Assembly: GCA_021200895.1 (NCBI GenBank)
Contig: JAJQFX010000188.1
Location: 1-29,207 of the forward strand
Source: Clostridiales bacterium
Lineage (GTDB): Bacteria > Bacillota > Clostridia > Oscillospirales > Oscillospiraceae
Direction of reading: 5' to 3'
DNA: 29,207 nucleotides
The first letter of the stretch is position 1, and every line of letters begins with the position of its first letter. Shown piece after piece: positions 12,988 to 22,046 of the stretch. The notes beneath the pieces were generated by a model. The model had not been told where the DNA came from, searched no databases, and saw only the letters and a list, made by a program, of their open reading frames with translations. The position numbers were made by a program, and so were the translations under genes.

Positions 12988-15900
12988 TTAAAAGTTCTTG
13001 CGGTCATTGTCCTTGATCCATTTCTGCATCATGGTGTTGAATTCCTCTTGCGAGGTCTTCTCCGCAGCCTCCAAGTCATCCTGAGACGGGGTGCCGCCGC
13101 TGAACTGGTAGGTTGGCTTGTACTCGATCTGGTAGGTCGGTGCGCCGTTGGCTGTTGCCGGGGTGCCGCTGCTGTCGGTGCTGCCCGTCAGCTTGTCCAC
13201 CAAATCCGAGAGGGATGTGCTGGACGTGGCGGAGGACAGCTTTTCGGCGATCAGGCTCAGGCCGGTGCTTATTGCCCCGGCTGTCCCGCCGCTGCTGTCG
13301 GAGCTGCTGCCCGTCAGCACCTCTTGCATGATGGTCTTCATCTGATCCCACAGCGTGGAGAGCGGGAGGACTGCCTCTTGTCCGGCTTCCCCGCCGCCCA
13401 GCAGGTTCCCGCCTGCGGCTCCGAATATCTGAGTGCCGTCGAGGATGCCGCCCTCTTTGTACCAGCTGATGCTGAATTTCGGGACGCTGGGAGGGTTCAA
13501 GCTAAAGCTCCCCGTGATTGAAACGTGGGGCATCTTTAGCTCTGGCAGGCTCCAGGAGAAGTTGAACTTGTTCTTCATGGCTGTTATGGCGTTGCCCACC
13601 GCCGACTTTGCCGAATCCATCTTTCCTTTGATGGTGGAGTAGATATTGGTGAAGACGGTGCTGACCGTACTCTTTGCCGAGTTCAGGGCTGTGGAGATTC
13701 CGCTCTTGATTCCGCTTGCTGCTGTGCTGACGGCGCTTTTGGCCGAGGACATCTTGCTGGAAATCGTAGAGGAGATATTGGTGAAGACGGTGCTGGTGGT
13801 ACTCTTTGCGGCGTTCCAGGCTGTGGAGACGGAGGTCTTCACATTGTTGACCGCTGTGGAGACGGTGGTCTTTGCGGCGTTGATTTTGTCGCTGACCGCT
13901 GTTTTGATATTGTTCCAGGCTGTGGAGGTCGCACTCTTGATGCCGTTCCAAATGGAGGAGACGGTGGTGCTGACTGAATTGAACACCGAGGTGACTACGC
14001 TCTTCACGGCGTTGACCGCCGCCGAAACCGCCGAGGAGATGGCGTTCCACACTGTGGCGAAGACGTTCTTTATGGCGTTCAGCTTCTCCGTGAAATATGT
14101 GGAGATGGCTGTCCAGACCGTGGTGATAAAGGTCTTTATAGCGGTCATCACGGTGTTGATCACATTCTGAACCGCTGTTATGGCTGTGTTCACCGCCGAC
14201 TTGATGGCATCCCAGGCATCCAGGATGATGTCCTTGCAGTTCTGCCAGATAAACTGGAACGGGATGGTGATTATCTGGACGGCGGCGCTGATCAGCTCTC
14301 CAATGAACATGATGCCGACCTGCACCACGTTCTTTATGGTTTCCCATGCGCTGCTGACCGCCGAGGAGATGGTGTCCCATGTGTTGCTGAAGAATTCCTT
14401 CACGGAGTTCAGGCCGTTCACCACCGCATCGTAGGCGTTGGTGAAGAAGTTCCCGATGGCCGTGAATATCTCCCCCAGCTTGCCCCCGGTTATGTCGTTC
14501 AGGGTGTTAAAGACGTTCGTGAAGGACTGCTGGATGGCCGTCAACCCTGCTGAAAAGACGGACTTGATGGCCTCCCAGGCTGCTGAGAATATCCCTCCGA
14601 ACCAGTCAGCCACGGCTCCGAAGATGCTTGTAATGCTCGACCACAGGTCGGAGAAGAAACCGCCCCAGCTTGCGAAGACGCCTTTTATTGCCTCCCAGGC
14701 CCCGGAGAAGTCTCCGTGGAGGACGGAGGTCACCGCTGAGAAAATCCCGGCGATTGCGTCCCATATTGTCTGGAAGAAGGAGGTGGCGACGTTCCAGACG
14801 CCCTTTATCACCTCCCAGGCCGTGTTGAAGAATCCGCCGAGGACGGCTCCGACCACGGAGAAGACTGCCTTGATGGCTGTCCAGATGGCCTGGAACCAGG
14901 GGGAAACCGCCGCCCAGATCACCCGGATGTTGTTCCAGGCTGCCTCGAAAAAGGCACCGAGGACGCTGGCCACCACTGAGAAGATTGCCTTTATTGCGTT
15001 CCATATTGCCTGGAAGAACGGGGCCACCACTTCCCAGACCGCTTTGATCAGCTCCCAGGCCGCCTGAAACGCTGAAACGATGGAATCCCATACGCTCTGC
15101 AGGCGGGGAACGACGGAGGTCTGGAACCAATCGACCACGGTTCCGGCTACGGTCTGTATGGTTTCCCGTGCCGCTCCGAAGGTGGAGACGATGCCGTCCC
15201 AGAGCGCCTCGACGTAGGGGGAGATGGTGTCCCAGGCCGTTTGCAGTGCTTCCTTTACCCCGTTGAAAACCTCGACGGCTTTGTCCCGGACGTTCTGGAA
15301 GACCTCGACGGCCTTGTCTTTGAAGTTGCCGAAGACCTCTTTCGCCTTATCCCAGACCGCCGTGAATACCTCTTTGATTTTCGCTCCGAGGTCGATGAAG
15401 AAATTCTTCACCTTTTCCACAACGCCATCCACAAAATCCCTGAACCACTCGCATTTGTTGTAGAGCAGAACTATGGCTGCGACCACGGCTGCGATGCCCA
15501 AGACCACCCATGTGATTGGGCTGGCCAGGAGTGTGGTGATCAGGCCGCTGGCCGCTGTGGTCACTGTGGTGAAGGCGGTCTTTGCCACGCCCAGCGCACC
15601 GCTCAGGACGCTTGTCACTGAGCTAAAGGCCGTCGTAGCCAGCTCCGCCAGTGAGGTCTGCCCTGTGAGCAGCGCTACGGCGGTGCCAGTTCCACTGATT
15701 CGGCCTGTCAGGATGCCCTGCGTGACGCTCATGCCGAGGCTGGTGCTTTTGAAGGTGTTCAGGACGGCGTTTGCGCTGGTAATGCCGGAGATGAGGCTTG
15801 TGATCGTGCTGCCCACCTTGAAGGTTGCCCAGGCTGCGACGATCAGCTTCAGTACGCCCTCGAACTCCAGGCCCTCTGTCGCTATGTCTGCGAACTTGCC

Positions 15901-17301
15901 GACCAGGGAGAGGACGGTGTCGATCAGGCTGGAAATGTACGGGGTGGCGGCTTCCACCGCATCCCCGATGGGGTTGATGGCGGCGGCGGCCATGCTGCCC
16001 AGGCTTTCGAAGGTGTCAGCGTGGCTTGTGATCACGCTGCCTATGGTGGAGAAGGCCGTTCCGACCTTTTCCAAGGCCGGGGTGACCGCCTCTCCGAATG
16101 CCTGAACCTTTGGCACGAGGTAGTTCACGAAGCTGCTTCCTACCTCCGTCACCTTTTCGGTGATGGTGGGGATGGCCGCCGCCACGCTGTTGATTGCGTC
16201 TTTGGCAATCGGGGCGAAGGTGGAGACCAGGTTGATTTTCAAATCGTCAACGGCGGATTCCAGCCTGGACATTGCCCCGGAAAGGGTGTCGGTCACGGTG
16301 TCCGCCATTGCGTCCAGTGCGCCCTCTGAATTCTCCAAGGCGTAGGACAGGGTGTCCCAGGCGCTTGCGGTTCCATCGGCGCTGTCGGCCACGGAATCCA
16401 GCAGGTAGCTCATTTCCGTGAAGTAGTTGGTGCCTGCAATCTGTTTCAGGTAGTAGGCTTGCTGTTCCGTCGAGAGGTCAGCCATTGCCCCCTGAACCTG
16501 AACCAGGAACTCTTTCAGGCCGACAAATTCGCCGGACGTGTCAAAGGCTGAAACACCCAGGGCATCCAGGGCTTTGATGGCGCTGTCATTACTGGAAATT
16601 CGGGCGAGGACGGAGTTCAGGGCGGTGCCTGCCTCCGAGCCTTTGGTGCCGTTATTGGCCAGGACGCCCAGGGCTGTGGCCGTGTCTGTCAGGGATGCCC
16701 CCACGGTTTTGGCTGCGCCGCCGCACCCGATCAGAGCCTCCATCAGATCCTCTGCTGTGGTGTTGGCGTTGTTATTCGCCGCCACGCAGATGTCCAGGTA
16801 CTCCGACAGGTCGCTGACCTCCAGGCCGAGGGCGCTCATGCTGTCTGTCACCAGGTCGGAACAGGTGGCCAGATCCATCTCCGTGGCCTCCGAAAGCCGC
16901 AGGACGGATTCCAGGCTTGCTATGGATTCGCTCACGTCCCACCCGGCGAGGCTCATGTAGCCCAGGGCCTCTGCACACTCCGTGGCGGTTTTGGTGGTGG
17001 ACTTGCCCATTTCCAGGGCTGCGTCTTCCAGCGCCTCGTATTCGTCAGCGGTTGCGCTTGCGATGGCGGCGGTGTTGGCCATTGCCTGTTCAAATTCCGA
17101 GTAGGTGTCCACGGCATCGGAGAAGAACTCTCCGATTTTCAGGGCGCTCCACGCCGCAGCGGCTGCGGCGGCGACTTTCGACACCACCGAGCCGAGCGAC
17201 GTGACCTTGCTTTCCGCAGTTCCCATTGCGCTGTTGAAGCTGCTGGAAACGGAGCCGGCAATTTTCACCGCCAGCTGGTACTCTTTACTTGTGCTTGCCA
17301 T
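12988..17301 (-). CDS. Tail tape measure protein, 1437 aa
   Basis: It sets tail length and guides tail assembly. The N-terminal domain (about residues 70-260, with FEQAMANTAAIASATADEY, then LGVLANNGTKGSEAGTALN) matches the TP901-type tape measure family. A hydrophobic segment lies at about 600-620 (ITWVVLGIAAVVAAIVLLY). A central block has five copies of a 40-residue Trp-rich repeat (about 14520-15120), followed by 11-residue Ser/Thr/Ala/Val repeats. The C-terminus carries LLGGGEAGQEAVLPL, common to these proteins. The start lies inside the end of the frameshifted chaperone extension, and its AGGAGG is somewhat distant (15 bases). Confidence 0.95.
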   Translation of the reverse strand: MASTSKEYQLAVKIAGSVSSSFNSAMGTAESKVTSLGSVVSKVAAAAAAAWSALKIGEFFSDAVDTYSEFEQAMANTAAIASATADEYEALEDAALEMGKSTTKTATECAEALGYMSLAGWDVSESIASLESVLRLSEATEMDLATCSDLVTDSMSALGLEVSDLSEYLDICVAANNNANTTAEDLMEALIGCGGAAKTVGASLTDTATALGVLANNGTKGSEAGTALNSVLARISSNDSAIKALDALGVSAFDTSGEFVGLKEFLVQVQGAMADLSTEQQAYYLKQIAGTNYFTEMSYLLDSVADSADGTASAWDTLSYALENSEGALDAMADTVTDTLSGAMSRLESAVDDLKINLVSTFAPIAKDAINSVAAAIPTITEKVTEVGSSFVNYLVPKVQAFGEAVTPALEKVGTAFSTIGSVITSHADTFESLGSMAAAAINPIGDAVEAATPYISSLIDTVLSLVGKFADIATEGLEFEGVLKLIVAAWATFKVGSTITSLISGITSANAVLNTFKSTSLGMSVTQGILTGRISGTGTAVALLTGQTSLAELATTAFSSVTSVLSGALGVAKTAFTTVTTAASGLITTLLASPITWVVLGIAAVVAAIVLLYNKCEWFRDFVDGVVEKVKNFFIDLGAKIKEVFTAVWDKAKEVFGNFKDKAVEVFQNVRDKAVEVFNGVKEALQTAWDTISPYVEALWDGIVSTFGAARETIQTVAGTVVDWFQTSVVPRLQSVWDSIVSAFQAAWELIKAVWEVVAPFFQAIWNAIKAIFSVVASVLGAFFEAAWNNIRVIWAAVSPWFQAIWTAIKAVFSVVGAVLGGFFNTAWEVIKGVWNVATSFFQTIWDAIAGIFSAVTSVLHGDFSGAWEAIKGVFASWGGFFSDLWSSITSIFGAVADWFGGIFSAAWEAIKSVFSAGLTAIQQSFTNVFNTLNDITGGKLGEIFTAIGNFFTNAYDAVVNGLNSVKEFFSNTWDTISSAVSSAWETIKNVVQVGIMFIGELISAAVQIITIPFQFIWQNCKDIILDAWDAIKSAVNTAITAVQNVINTVMTAIKTFITTVWTAISTYFTEKLNAIKNVFATVWNAISSAVSAAVNAVKSVVTSVFNSVSTTVSSIWNGIKSATSTAWNNIKTAVSDKINAAKTTVSTAVNNVKTSVSTAWNAAKSTTSTVFTNISSTISSKMSSAKSAVSTAASGIKSGISTALNSAKSTVSTVFTNIYSTIKGKMDSAKSAVGNAITAMKNKFNFSWSLPELKMPHVSITGSFSLNPPSVPKFSISWYKEGGILDGTQIFGAAGGNLLGGGEAGQEAVLPLSTLWDQMKTIMQEVLTGSSSDSSGGTAGAISTGLSLIAEKLSSATSSTSLSDLVDKLTGSTDSSGTPATANGAPTYQIEYKPTYQFSGGTPSQDDLEAAEKTSQEEFNTMMQKWIKDNDRKNF
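14520..15120 (-). repeat. 120-bp (40-aa) tandem repeats in the tape measure gene
   Basis: Five in-frame units recur at exactly 120-bp spacing. Each has an AWxxIKxVF/W core and a downstream WFQAIW/FFQTIW-type core. On the plus strand the CCAGGC ends fall at 14580, 14700, 14820, 14940 and 15060. Units are diverged at the DNA level but keep the period. Confidence 0.85.
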
Positions 17302-17778
17302 TGATGATCTTTGCCGCCTCCTTTGCTGTTTCCATCAGGTCGGTGACCGGCATCCGGCGCAGCTCTATGAAGTCAGTCCGAAGGGCCACCGACAGGTTGA
17401 TGCAGACGGAGCGCCATTGCTTCCCGTCCCCTGGCCTCAATCCTCGCCGTAGAAAAAAGAGGTCACCTTGTTCTTCACCTTGATCGCGTCCTTTGGCGGC
17501 AGATGCCGGAAGAACTCAACGGGCAGGTTGGTCGCCCTGCTTGCGATGAAGCAGACGTACTCCAGGCTCATTTCGGGCATGAAGGTGAAGTTGCCGGAAC
17601 GGGTCAGGTATTTATCCGCTGCGATCATGTCCTCGGCGCTCAGGTCTTCAATCCCTCCCAGGTCGATTTCCGTGTAGACGTTGTCCTCGAAGTGGTAGGG
17701 CTTGCTGAACTTGACCACGGTGGAGTTTTCCTCTGCTGCCTCGGCGGTGCCGATGGCGGTTACGTTGTTCTCATCCAT
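17285..17778 (-). CDS. Tail assembly chaperone, -1 frameshift fusion (gpE+E'/gpGT-like), 164 aa
   Basis: The short chaperone frame contains T_TTT_TTC at 17458-17452, a perfect X_XXY_YYZ slippery heptamer, four codons before its stop. A -1 slip enters a frame open to TAA at 17285-17287, adding about 55 residues with LRTDFIELRRMPVTDLMETA. That resembles the C-terminal extension of gpG-T and P2 E+E' chaperones. The extension ends inside the tape measure gene, overlapping its start, as is usual. No independent start or ribosome site serves this frame, which supports the fusion. Confidence 0.85.
17437..17778 (-). CDS. Tail assembly chaperone, short form (gpE/gpG-like), 113 aa
   Basis: It lies between tube and tape measure genes, the fixed position of tail assembly chaperones that hold the tape measure protein. 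Residues include VVKFSKPYHFEDNVYTEIDL and LEYVCFIASRATNLPVEFF, typical of the Mu gp41/P2 gpE-like group. It overlaps the tube gene stop by one base. Four codons before its stop lies the slippery site used for the longer form. Confidence 0.88.
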   Translation of the reverse strand: MDENNVTAIGTAEAAEENSTVVKFSKPYHFEDNVYTEIDLGGIEDLSAEDMIAADKYLTRSGNFTFMPEMSLEYVCFIASRATNLPVEFFRHLPPKDAIKVKNKVTSFFYGED

Positions 17779-18302
17779 CAGGTGTATTTCCTCACTTTCG
17801 CCAGTTTGTCTACGCCGTTGAGTTTGAAGACACCGTTGATCTTGTCAAGCTCGACCTTCTTAGTGCCGTCTACCTCGATCAGGATGTAGGTCAGCTCCAG
17901 GGTGATGGAGCTGTCCATCGTGCCGCCCTGCTTGACGGTGCCGGGGGTCAGCTTCTTGCAGCGGCCTCTGAAGACGATACGCATTCCCATTTCGTCCTGC
18001 GCCCCGGTGGAGGCCACGGTGTACTGCTGCGCTCCCCGGAGGGTCAGCTCGACGGGGGTGGTGGTGTCGATCATCTTGAAGATGTCCACGGAAAGGATAC
18101 GGAACGGGATTTCCTGCTCCATGCTGCTGTAGCGGCCAGTGACCGTGGATTCAAATTCGCCCAGGATGCCGGGGCCGCTGATCGTCTCCGTCATGCCCTC
18201 GAACTCAGGCAGGGCGACTTCGCCGGTCAGGCCGATGAGCTTGTTGCCGGACAGGTATACGTTGAAGTCATTGATGACTTCCGGGATTCCCGAAATGGCC
18301 AT
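17778..18302 (-). CDS. Major tail tube protein (P2 gpFII-like), 174 aa
   Basis: It builds the inner tube of the contractile tail. The N-terminus (IPEVINDFNVYLSGNKLIGLTGEVALPEF) and later segments (GPGILGEFESTVTGRYSSMEQEI, MRIVFRGRCKKLTPGTVKQG) match the FII tube family, and the length is usual. Its start overlaps the last base of the sheath stop region, so the two are co-translated. As is normal, it follows the sheath gene. Confidence 0.93.
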   Translation of the reverse strand: MAISGIPEVINDFNVYLSGNKLIGLTGEVALPEFEGMTETISGPGILGEFESTVTGRYSSMEQEIPFRILSVDIFKMIDTTTPVELTLRGAQQYTVASTGAQDEMGMRIVFRGRCKKLTPGTVKQGGTMDSSITLELTYILIEVDGTKKVELDKINGVFKLNGVDKLAKVRKYT

Positions 18303-19762
18303 TAGGATTCACCTCCGTTGATTGCGGACACCAGAGCGTCGGTGTCGAATTCGAGTGTGTTGCAGATGTCTTCTGCGGGGACGTAGGGGGCCAGGTGCTG
18401 GTGGAAGGTCAGCTTTCCGTTGATGATGTCCGTGGCGGTGTTCTCATCCTCCAGGAACTCAATGTAGGCTGCGGCGCACTTGTCCTGGGCCACATAGGCG
18501 TTGCCCCGGATGTTCTCCGAATCCACAATGGATTCGATGAGCCGGAGGTTGGCGGGGTTGTCCACCTTTTCGGCGTAGGTCAGGATGAAGCTGTTGCCCC
18601 ACCAGCTAAAGAAGCGGCGGCAGCAGAACCAGCGATCCTTCGGGTCGGTGGTGGTCGGGTAGGCGGCGGTATTGTTGCCCCAGGTGCGCCAGCCGTTGTT
18701 GTTGATGGCGGTGGTCACGCCGTAGCTGTTGACCACGTTGCCCTGCACCTGATCCAGCATGACCTCCGTCCCGTCAGCCAGGACGGTGCCGGTCACCCCG
18801 ACCAGTCGGTTGGAGGGGGACAGGTTGGGGACGTCATCGTTGTCTGCGTCGGTGTATGCGATCAGCGCACCCATGATGGCGCTGTACCAGAACTGGTAGC
18901 TGCCCGCCACGACGCAGGGCCAGAGGGCGTAAACGTGGGGGGAGGAGATGCCGCTGTTGTTCTTCACGGTCAGGACGTCGGAATACTTCACGGCTCCGTC
19001 GCTGGTGCTGTCGATGTCGATCAGGCACTCGCAGGTGAAGTATCCGTTGATCTCCTCGCACTTTGCAGCCAGGACGGCGGCCACGTCGGTGAGATGGCTC
19101 CAGCCGGGGGCCAGCAGCAGGCCGGGGGTCATGCCGAACTTGGGGTAGACGGCTCTGACCAGCTCCATGCCGGTTTCTGCCCCGGTGGTGCTGTCTACGC
19201 CTCCGATGATGTCATCGGCCTCGACGGCGGTGGGGTCGATGCTGGTGGAATCCACGGTCAGGCTGGTGGCGGATGCGCCTGCCCCGGAGGAGAGCAGGGT
19301 GATCACCAGGTAGCCGTCATCGTCGAAGCTCAGGGTGTAGTCGGTGTCCAGGGCCAGGGTGGTGCTGCCGCTCTTGACCGTTACGGTGTCAGGCAGGATG
19401 CCAGTCACCTCGACGGTGGCCTGGAGGTTGACCACCTCCGCAGTGGCGGTGTCGTTCGTGACGATGTGCTTCGTGGGGTCGAGGACGTTGATGAAGATGA
19501 CCGGGGCGACGCCGTGGAGCATGAAACTTGCGTAGATGCTCTGGCAGAGGGTATAGTTGGCGAAGTCGTAGCTGAAGCCCAGCTGGGACACCGCCTCTTT
19601 GTAGGTGTAGGCGATCACCGGCACGTTGGTTACGGCGTAGGGATCGTCTGCCTGGTTGATCGGTGCGGTTCCGAATACCACCTGGAGGCCAGCGGTTCCC
19701 TCAATGGGGGAAGAAAGGCTGGTTTCCTGTTCCAGAACTCGCACTCCATGCTGATAGGCCAT
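18302..19762 (-). CDS. Tail sheath protein (P2 gpFI-like), 486 aa
   Basis: It forms the contractile sheath. The opening (QHGVRVLEQETSLSSP, then VVFGTAPINQADDPY) and NVPVIAYTYKEAVSQLGFS are typical of the sheath family. The C-terminal part includes RWFCCRRFFSWWGNSFILTY and the domain that interlocks subunits. Internal residues about 120-190 form a beta-rich insertion. The length is near that of Clostridia and Mu-type sheaths. It precedes the tube gene directly. Confidence 0.93.
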   Translation of the reverse strand: MAYQHGVRVLEQETSLSSPIEGTAGLQVVFGTAPINQADDPYAVTNVPVIAYTYKEAVSQLGFSYDFANYTLCQSIYASFMLHGVAPVIFINVLDPTKHIVTNDTATAEVVNLQATVEVTGILPDTVTVKSGSTTLALDTDYTLSFDDDGYLVITLLSSGAGASATSLTVDSTSIDPTAVEADDIIGGVDSTTGAETGMELVRAVYPKFGMTPGLLLAPGWSHLTDVAAVLAAKCEEINGYFTCECLIDIDSTSDGAVKYSDVLTVKNNSGISSPHVYALWPCVVAGSYQFWYSAIMGALIAYTDADNDDVPNLSPSNRLVGVTGTVLADGTEVMLDQVQGNVVNSYGVTTAINNNGWRTWGNNTAAYPTTTDPKDRWFCCRRFFSWWGNSFILTYAEKVDNPANLRLIESIVDSENIRGNAYVAQDKCAAAYIEFLEDENTATDIINGKLTFHQHLAPYVPAEDICNTLEFDTDALVSAINGGES

Positions 19763-19786
19763 GTGTGAACGCTCCTTTCGGTTTTG

Positions 19787-20020
19787 TTATTCGCTGCTGG
19801 CCTTGTAGGCCAGCGCTTTACGGTAGAATGTGTAGATGTACCCCTTTTGGTCTGCAATCTGTTTCATGGCAGCGGGGAGGCTGCTGATTGGGACGCAGAG
19901 GCTCAGAAGGTAGGGGGCGTTTTCCGCCGCCTCCGTCAGGCTGTCCGGGATACTGCTGTAAATGGTGTTACGGGTGGCCACGCCGATAATGGTGGGGCCG
20001 ACGTAGGCGATTTTGCTCAT
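19787..20020 (-). CDS. Small tail-region protein, 77 aa
   Basis: The family is not recognised. The N-terminus (MSKIAYVGPTIIGVATRNTIYSS) is followed by a helical stretch with PYLLSLCVPISSLPAAMKQI. It lies between the tail terminator candidate and the sheath gene, overlapping the former by four bases. Similar small ORFs sit before sheath genes in other Clostridia myophages. The function is unknown. Confidence 0.75.
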   Translation of the reverse strand: MSKIAYVGPTIIGVATRNTIYSSIPDSLTEAAENAPYLLSLCVPISSLPAAMKQIADQKGYIYTFYRKALAYKASSE

Positions 20021-20487
20021 GTGTATCTACTCACCTTTCTGCGTGGTGCAGTGGCCTCCCAGACCATGCTGGCCGCTCCGAAGAAGTAGGGGTAGCTTTC
20101 CTCATCCTGCAGCGCCCAGTTGAATGAATCATCCGTCCTGAACTGATCGGCGAGGATGGGGTTTTCCTGGTAGTGCTGCTGGATGACTTCCATGATCTCC
20201 AGGACGCCCTCGAAGCCGTTGTTCTCCAGGTCATCATCGTAAATGCCGACCAGCAGGATCACGGCGACCTTGTGCGGGGAGGTCTGATTCTCCAGCTTGC
20301 CGTTGTCCAGCCGGACGATGATATATGGGAACGGGTCTTCGTCCGATTCGTTCTCCAGCTTTGGGAGCCATTGCTTGTACACCCCGACGTGGGCCATGCC
20401 TGCATCGGTTGGTGCTTTGTAAGAGCGCTCCTGGAAAAGCGTTGTCAGGTCATCCACCAGGGCGGTCTGAAGTTCTCTTGCGGTCAT
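20017..20487 (-). CDS. Tail terminator/completion-type protein, 156 aa
   Basis: It has the alpha/beta pattern of Mu gp37/lambda gpU-type terminators: an N-terminal helix (LQTALVDDLTTLFQE), then PFPYIIVRLDNGK, a hydrophobic strand HKVAVILLVGIYDDD and a helix NGFEGVLEIMEVIQQHY. It lies between the gpZ-like gene and the sheath gene, the usual terminator slot. It overlaps the neighbours on both sides by four bases. The assignment comes from pattern and position, not from a diagnostic motif. Confidence 0.75.
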   Translation of the reverse strand: MTARELQTALVDDLTTLFQERSYKAPTDAGMAHVGVYKQWLPKLENESDEDPFPYIIVRLDNGKLENQTSPHKVAVILLVGIYDDDLENNGFEGVLEIMEVIQQHYQENPILADQFRTDDSFNWALQDEESYPYFFGAASMVWEATAPRRKVSRYT

Positions 20488-21086
20488 TTCAGCACCTTCT
20501 TTATCTGCGTCAGAATGTTGTCCATCAGGTCATCGTAGATGTCCGGCTCCACCACGCCCAGCACCCTGTCTTCGTTCCCGACCATCTTTGGGATGGAGTT
20601 GGAAAGCAGTTTCTTGATGGGGTACCGGGCTTTGGTCTTTCTCTGGGCGACGGAGACGTGGCCATTTTTGAACTTCACAATGAACGCTTTGGTTCCGGCT
20701 TCCAGCCCTTTCAGGCTGCTGGAGAGAAGCACCTTTGCCTTTGTGGCGCTGGGCCGTTTCGTGGGGTTGTAGCTGGCCGGGGACACCTTCATGTCCTTCA
20801 GCTCCAGCTGTTCGCTTGTGATGTTGATGGTCGCTGTGGGGTTGGCGTTTGTGGCGTTTTTCGTGGCCATCGCTTTGGTGAAGCGGGTCTGCTTGACCAC
20901 ATAGGTTTCTTTGGCCTTTTTGGCCAGTTTCACCTTTGCCTGTTTCGCCGTGGCATTGACGGCGTTCTTGAGAACCTTTGGGGCCTCGCTCTTCAGGTCG
21001 CCCAGAGCGTCTTCGATGGCCTTGAGCATCTCTTCGTCATACTCAAACTGAATCAGGCCATCGGTGACCGTGGTCTTGTTGCTCAT
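20484..21086 (-). CDS. Minor tail protein Z-like (gpZ), 200 aa
   Basis: This tail completion protein works at the head-tail interface. The middle (LKNAVNATAKQAKVKLAKKAKETYVVK) and ITSEQLELKDMKVSPASYNP match the minor tail protein Z family. The start at 21086 (MSNKTTV) overlaps the stop of the upstream gene by four bases. An in-frame ATG at 21128 exists but its extension lies inside the upstream gene. The protein is basic. Confidence 0.85.
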   Translation of the reverse strand: MSNKTTVTDGLIQFEYDEEMLKAIEDALGDLKSEAPKVLKNAVNATAKQAKVKLAKKAKETYVVKQTRFTKAMATKNATNANPTATINITSEQLELKDMKVSPASYNPTKRPSATKAKVLLSSSLKGLEAGTKAFIVKFKNGHVSVAQRKTKARYPIKKLLSNSIPKMVGNEDRVLGVVEPDIYDDLMDNILTQIKKVLK

Positions 21087-21418
21087 CGGCTGCGGTTCGC
21101 CTCCAGGGTGATTGTGTACACCCCGCACTCATCGGTGGTGTCCACGACGCTGTAGGTCTTCCCGTCCAGCTTGAGGACACGCCCCTGGGCGGGAAGGGGG
21201 CCGAACTCCGAAGCCTTGACGTAGAGCAGGATTTGCCGAGCGTAGATGCCGTCCATTGAGGACTTCATCTTCTTTTCCCGCTCTATGTGTTCCACATCGT
21301 CCACCATTGCAGTCATCTCCACGCCGTCGATGGTGTGGGTGTCTGCAAATTCGCCGGGATTGAAGAATACGTTGGTCACGTCGTTCATCATCGCCTGCTT
21401 GAAGGTCAGGGTTTCCAT
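21083..21418 (-). CDS. Head-tail connector-like protein, 111 aa
   Basis: It is beta-rich in the second half (GRVLKLDGKTYSVVDTTDECGVYTITLEAN), the pattern of lambda gpFII-like connector proteins. It sits between the head genes and gpZ, the position of FII in lambda. The start lies 12 bases inside the upstream gene. Sequence support beyond pattern and position is weak. Confidence 0.7.
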   Translation of the reverse strand: METLTFKQAMMNDVTNVFFNPGEFADTHTIDGVEMTAMVDDVEHIEREKKMKSSMDGIYARQILLYVKASEFGPLPAQGRVLKLDGKTYSVVDTTDECGVYTITLEANRSR

Positions 21419-21699
21419 TTCCGCCGATGCCCCCTTTCTCTCTGGATGGCGCGTGGTACTTTGCCGACCAGGTCATCCCCGGTCTGTTCCCCGCCCTCTG
21501 CTAATCCGAAGAGGCCGGGTTCTGCTGTTGCCCGTTTGGCTTTTGGGTATGTGGCCGGGGTGAAGTCATCGTCCACCCATCGGGCGCTTCCTGCTTCCAC
21601 CCACGCATCCGCCAGGGTGGCGGTCACTGGTAGGAAGTCCCCCGGCTCATACCTGGCCATGCCGTACTGGATGTAGTCCAGGGCGTATAGCTTAGCCAC
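21406..21699 (-). CDS. Head-region hypothetical protein, 97 aa
   Basis: The first 50 residues (MAKLYALDYIQYGMARYEPGDFL, then TATLADAWVEAGSARWVDDD) resemble the small head-tail proteins found behind capsid genes in Firmicutes phages. The end is basic (RERGHRRKWKP) and overlaps the next start. It overlaps the DUF2190-like gene by 8 bases. Possible roles are head completion or adaptor; the family is not recognised. Confidence 0.7.
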   Translation of the reverse strand: MAKLYALDYIQYGMARYEPGDFLPVTATLADAWVEAGSARWVDDDFTPATYPKAKRATAEPGLFGLAEGGEQTGDDLVGKVPRAIQRERGHRRKWKP

Positions 21700-22021
21700 G
21701 CAGCTTCACGAGGATGGTGGTGTCATCGGCAGCAGCGGCGGCGGCTGCGTAGCCTGCCTCGATGTCGGATTCGGTGTCGGTGATCCCGATGCCGTCCCAG
21801 TAGACCACCTGGCCCATCTCAATGGCGGCGGTGCCGGTCTTTGCGATTTCCCAGACGCCGCCGACGTGGAGGGAGCCGACCTTCCCCACCGGGATAACGG
21901 TGCCGGTCACTCCGATGATGGAGCCGACCTGAAGGACGACGTTGGCTTCGATCAGCTCATCGGTTTCGTTGGTGTAGTCCAGCGCTTCTCCACGCTGCCA
22001 AAATTCAGCGGTAGTTGCCAT
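21692..22021 (-). CDS. DUF2190-like capsid decoration protein, 109 aa
   Basis: It lies directly behind the capsid gene. The segments VGSLHVGGVWEIAKTGTAAIEMGQVVYWD and ILVKLRG (given in parts: VGSLHVGGVWEIAKT, then AIEMGQVVYWD) fit DUF2190, whose members form capsid decoration or fibre-base proteins. The length is usual. It ends 8 bases inside the next gene. Confidence 0.85.
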   Translation of the reverse strand: MATTAEFWQRGEALDYTNETDELIEANVVLQVGSIIGVTGTVIPVGKVGSLHVGGVWEIAKTGTAAIEMGQVVYWDGIGITDTESDIEAGYAAAAAAADDTTILVKLRG

Positions 22022-22046
22022 TGTTCTTAGCTCCTTTCTGCGTTAA

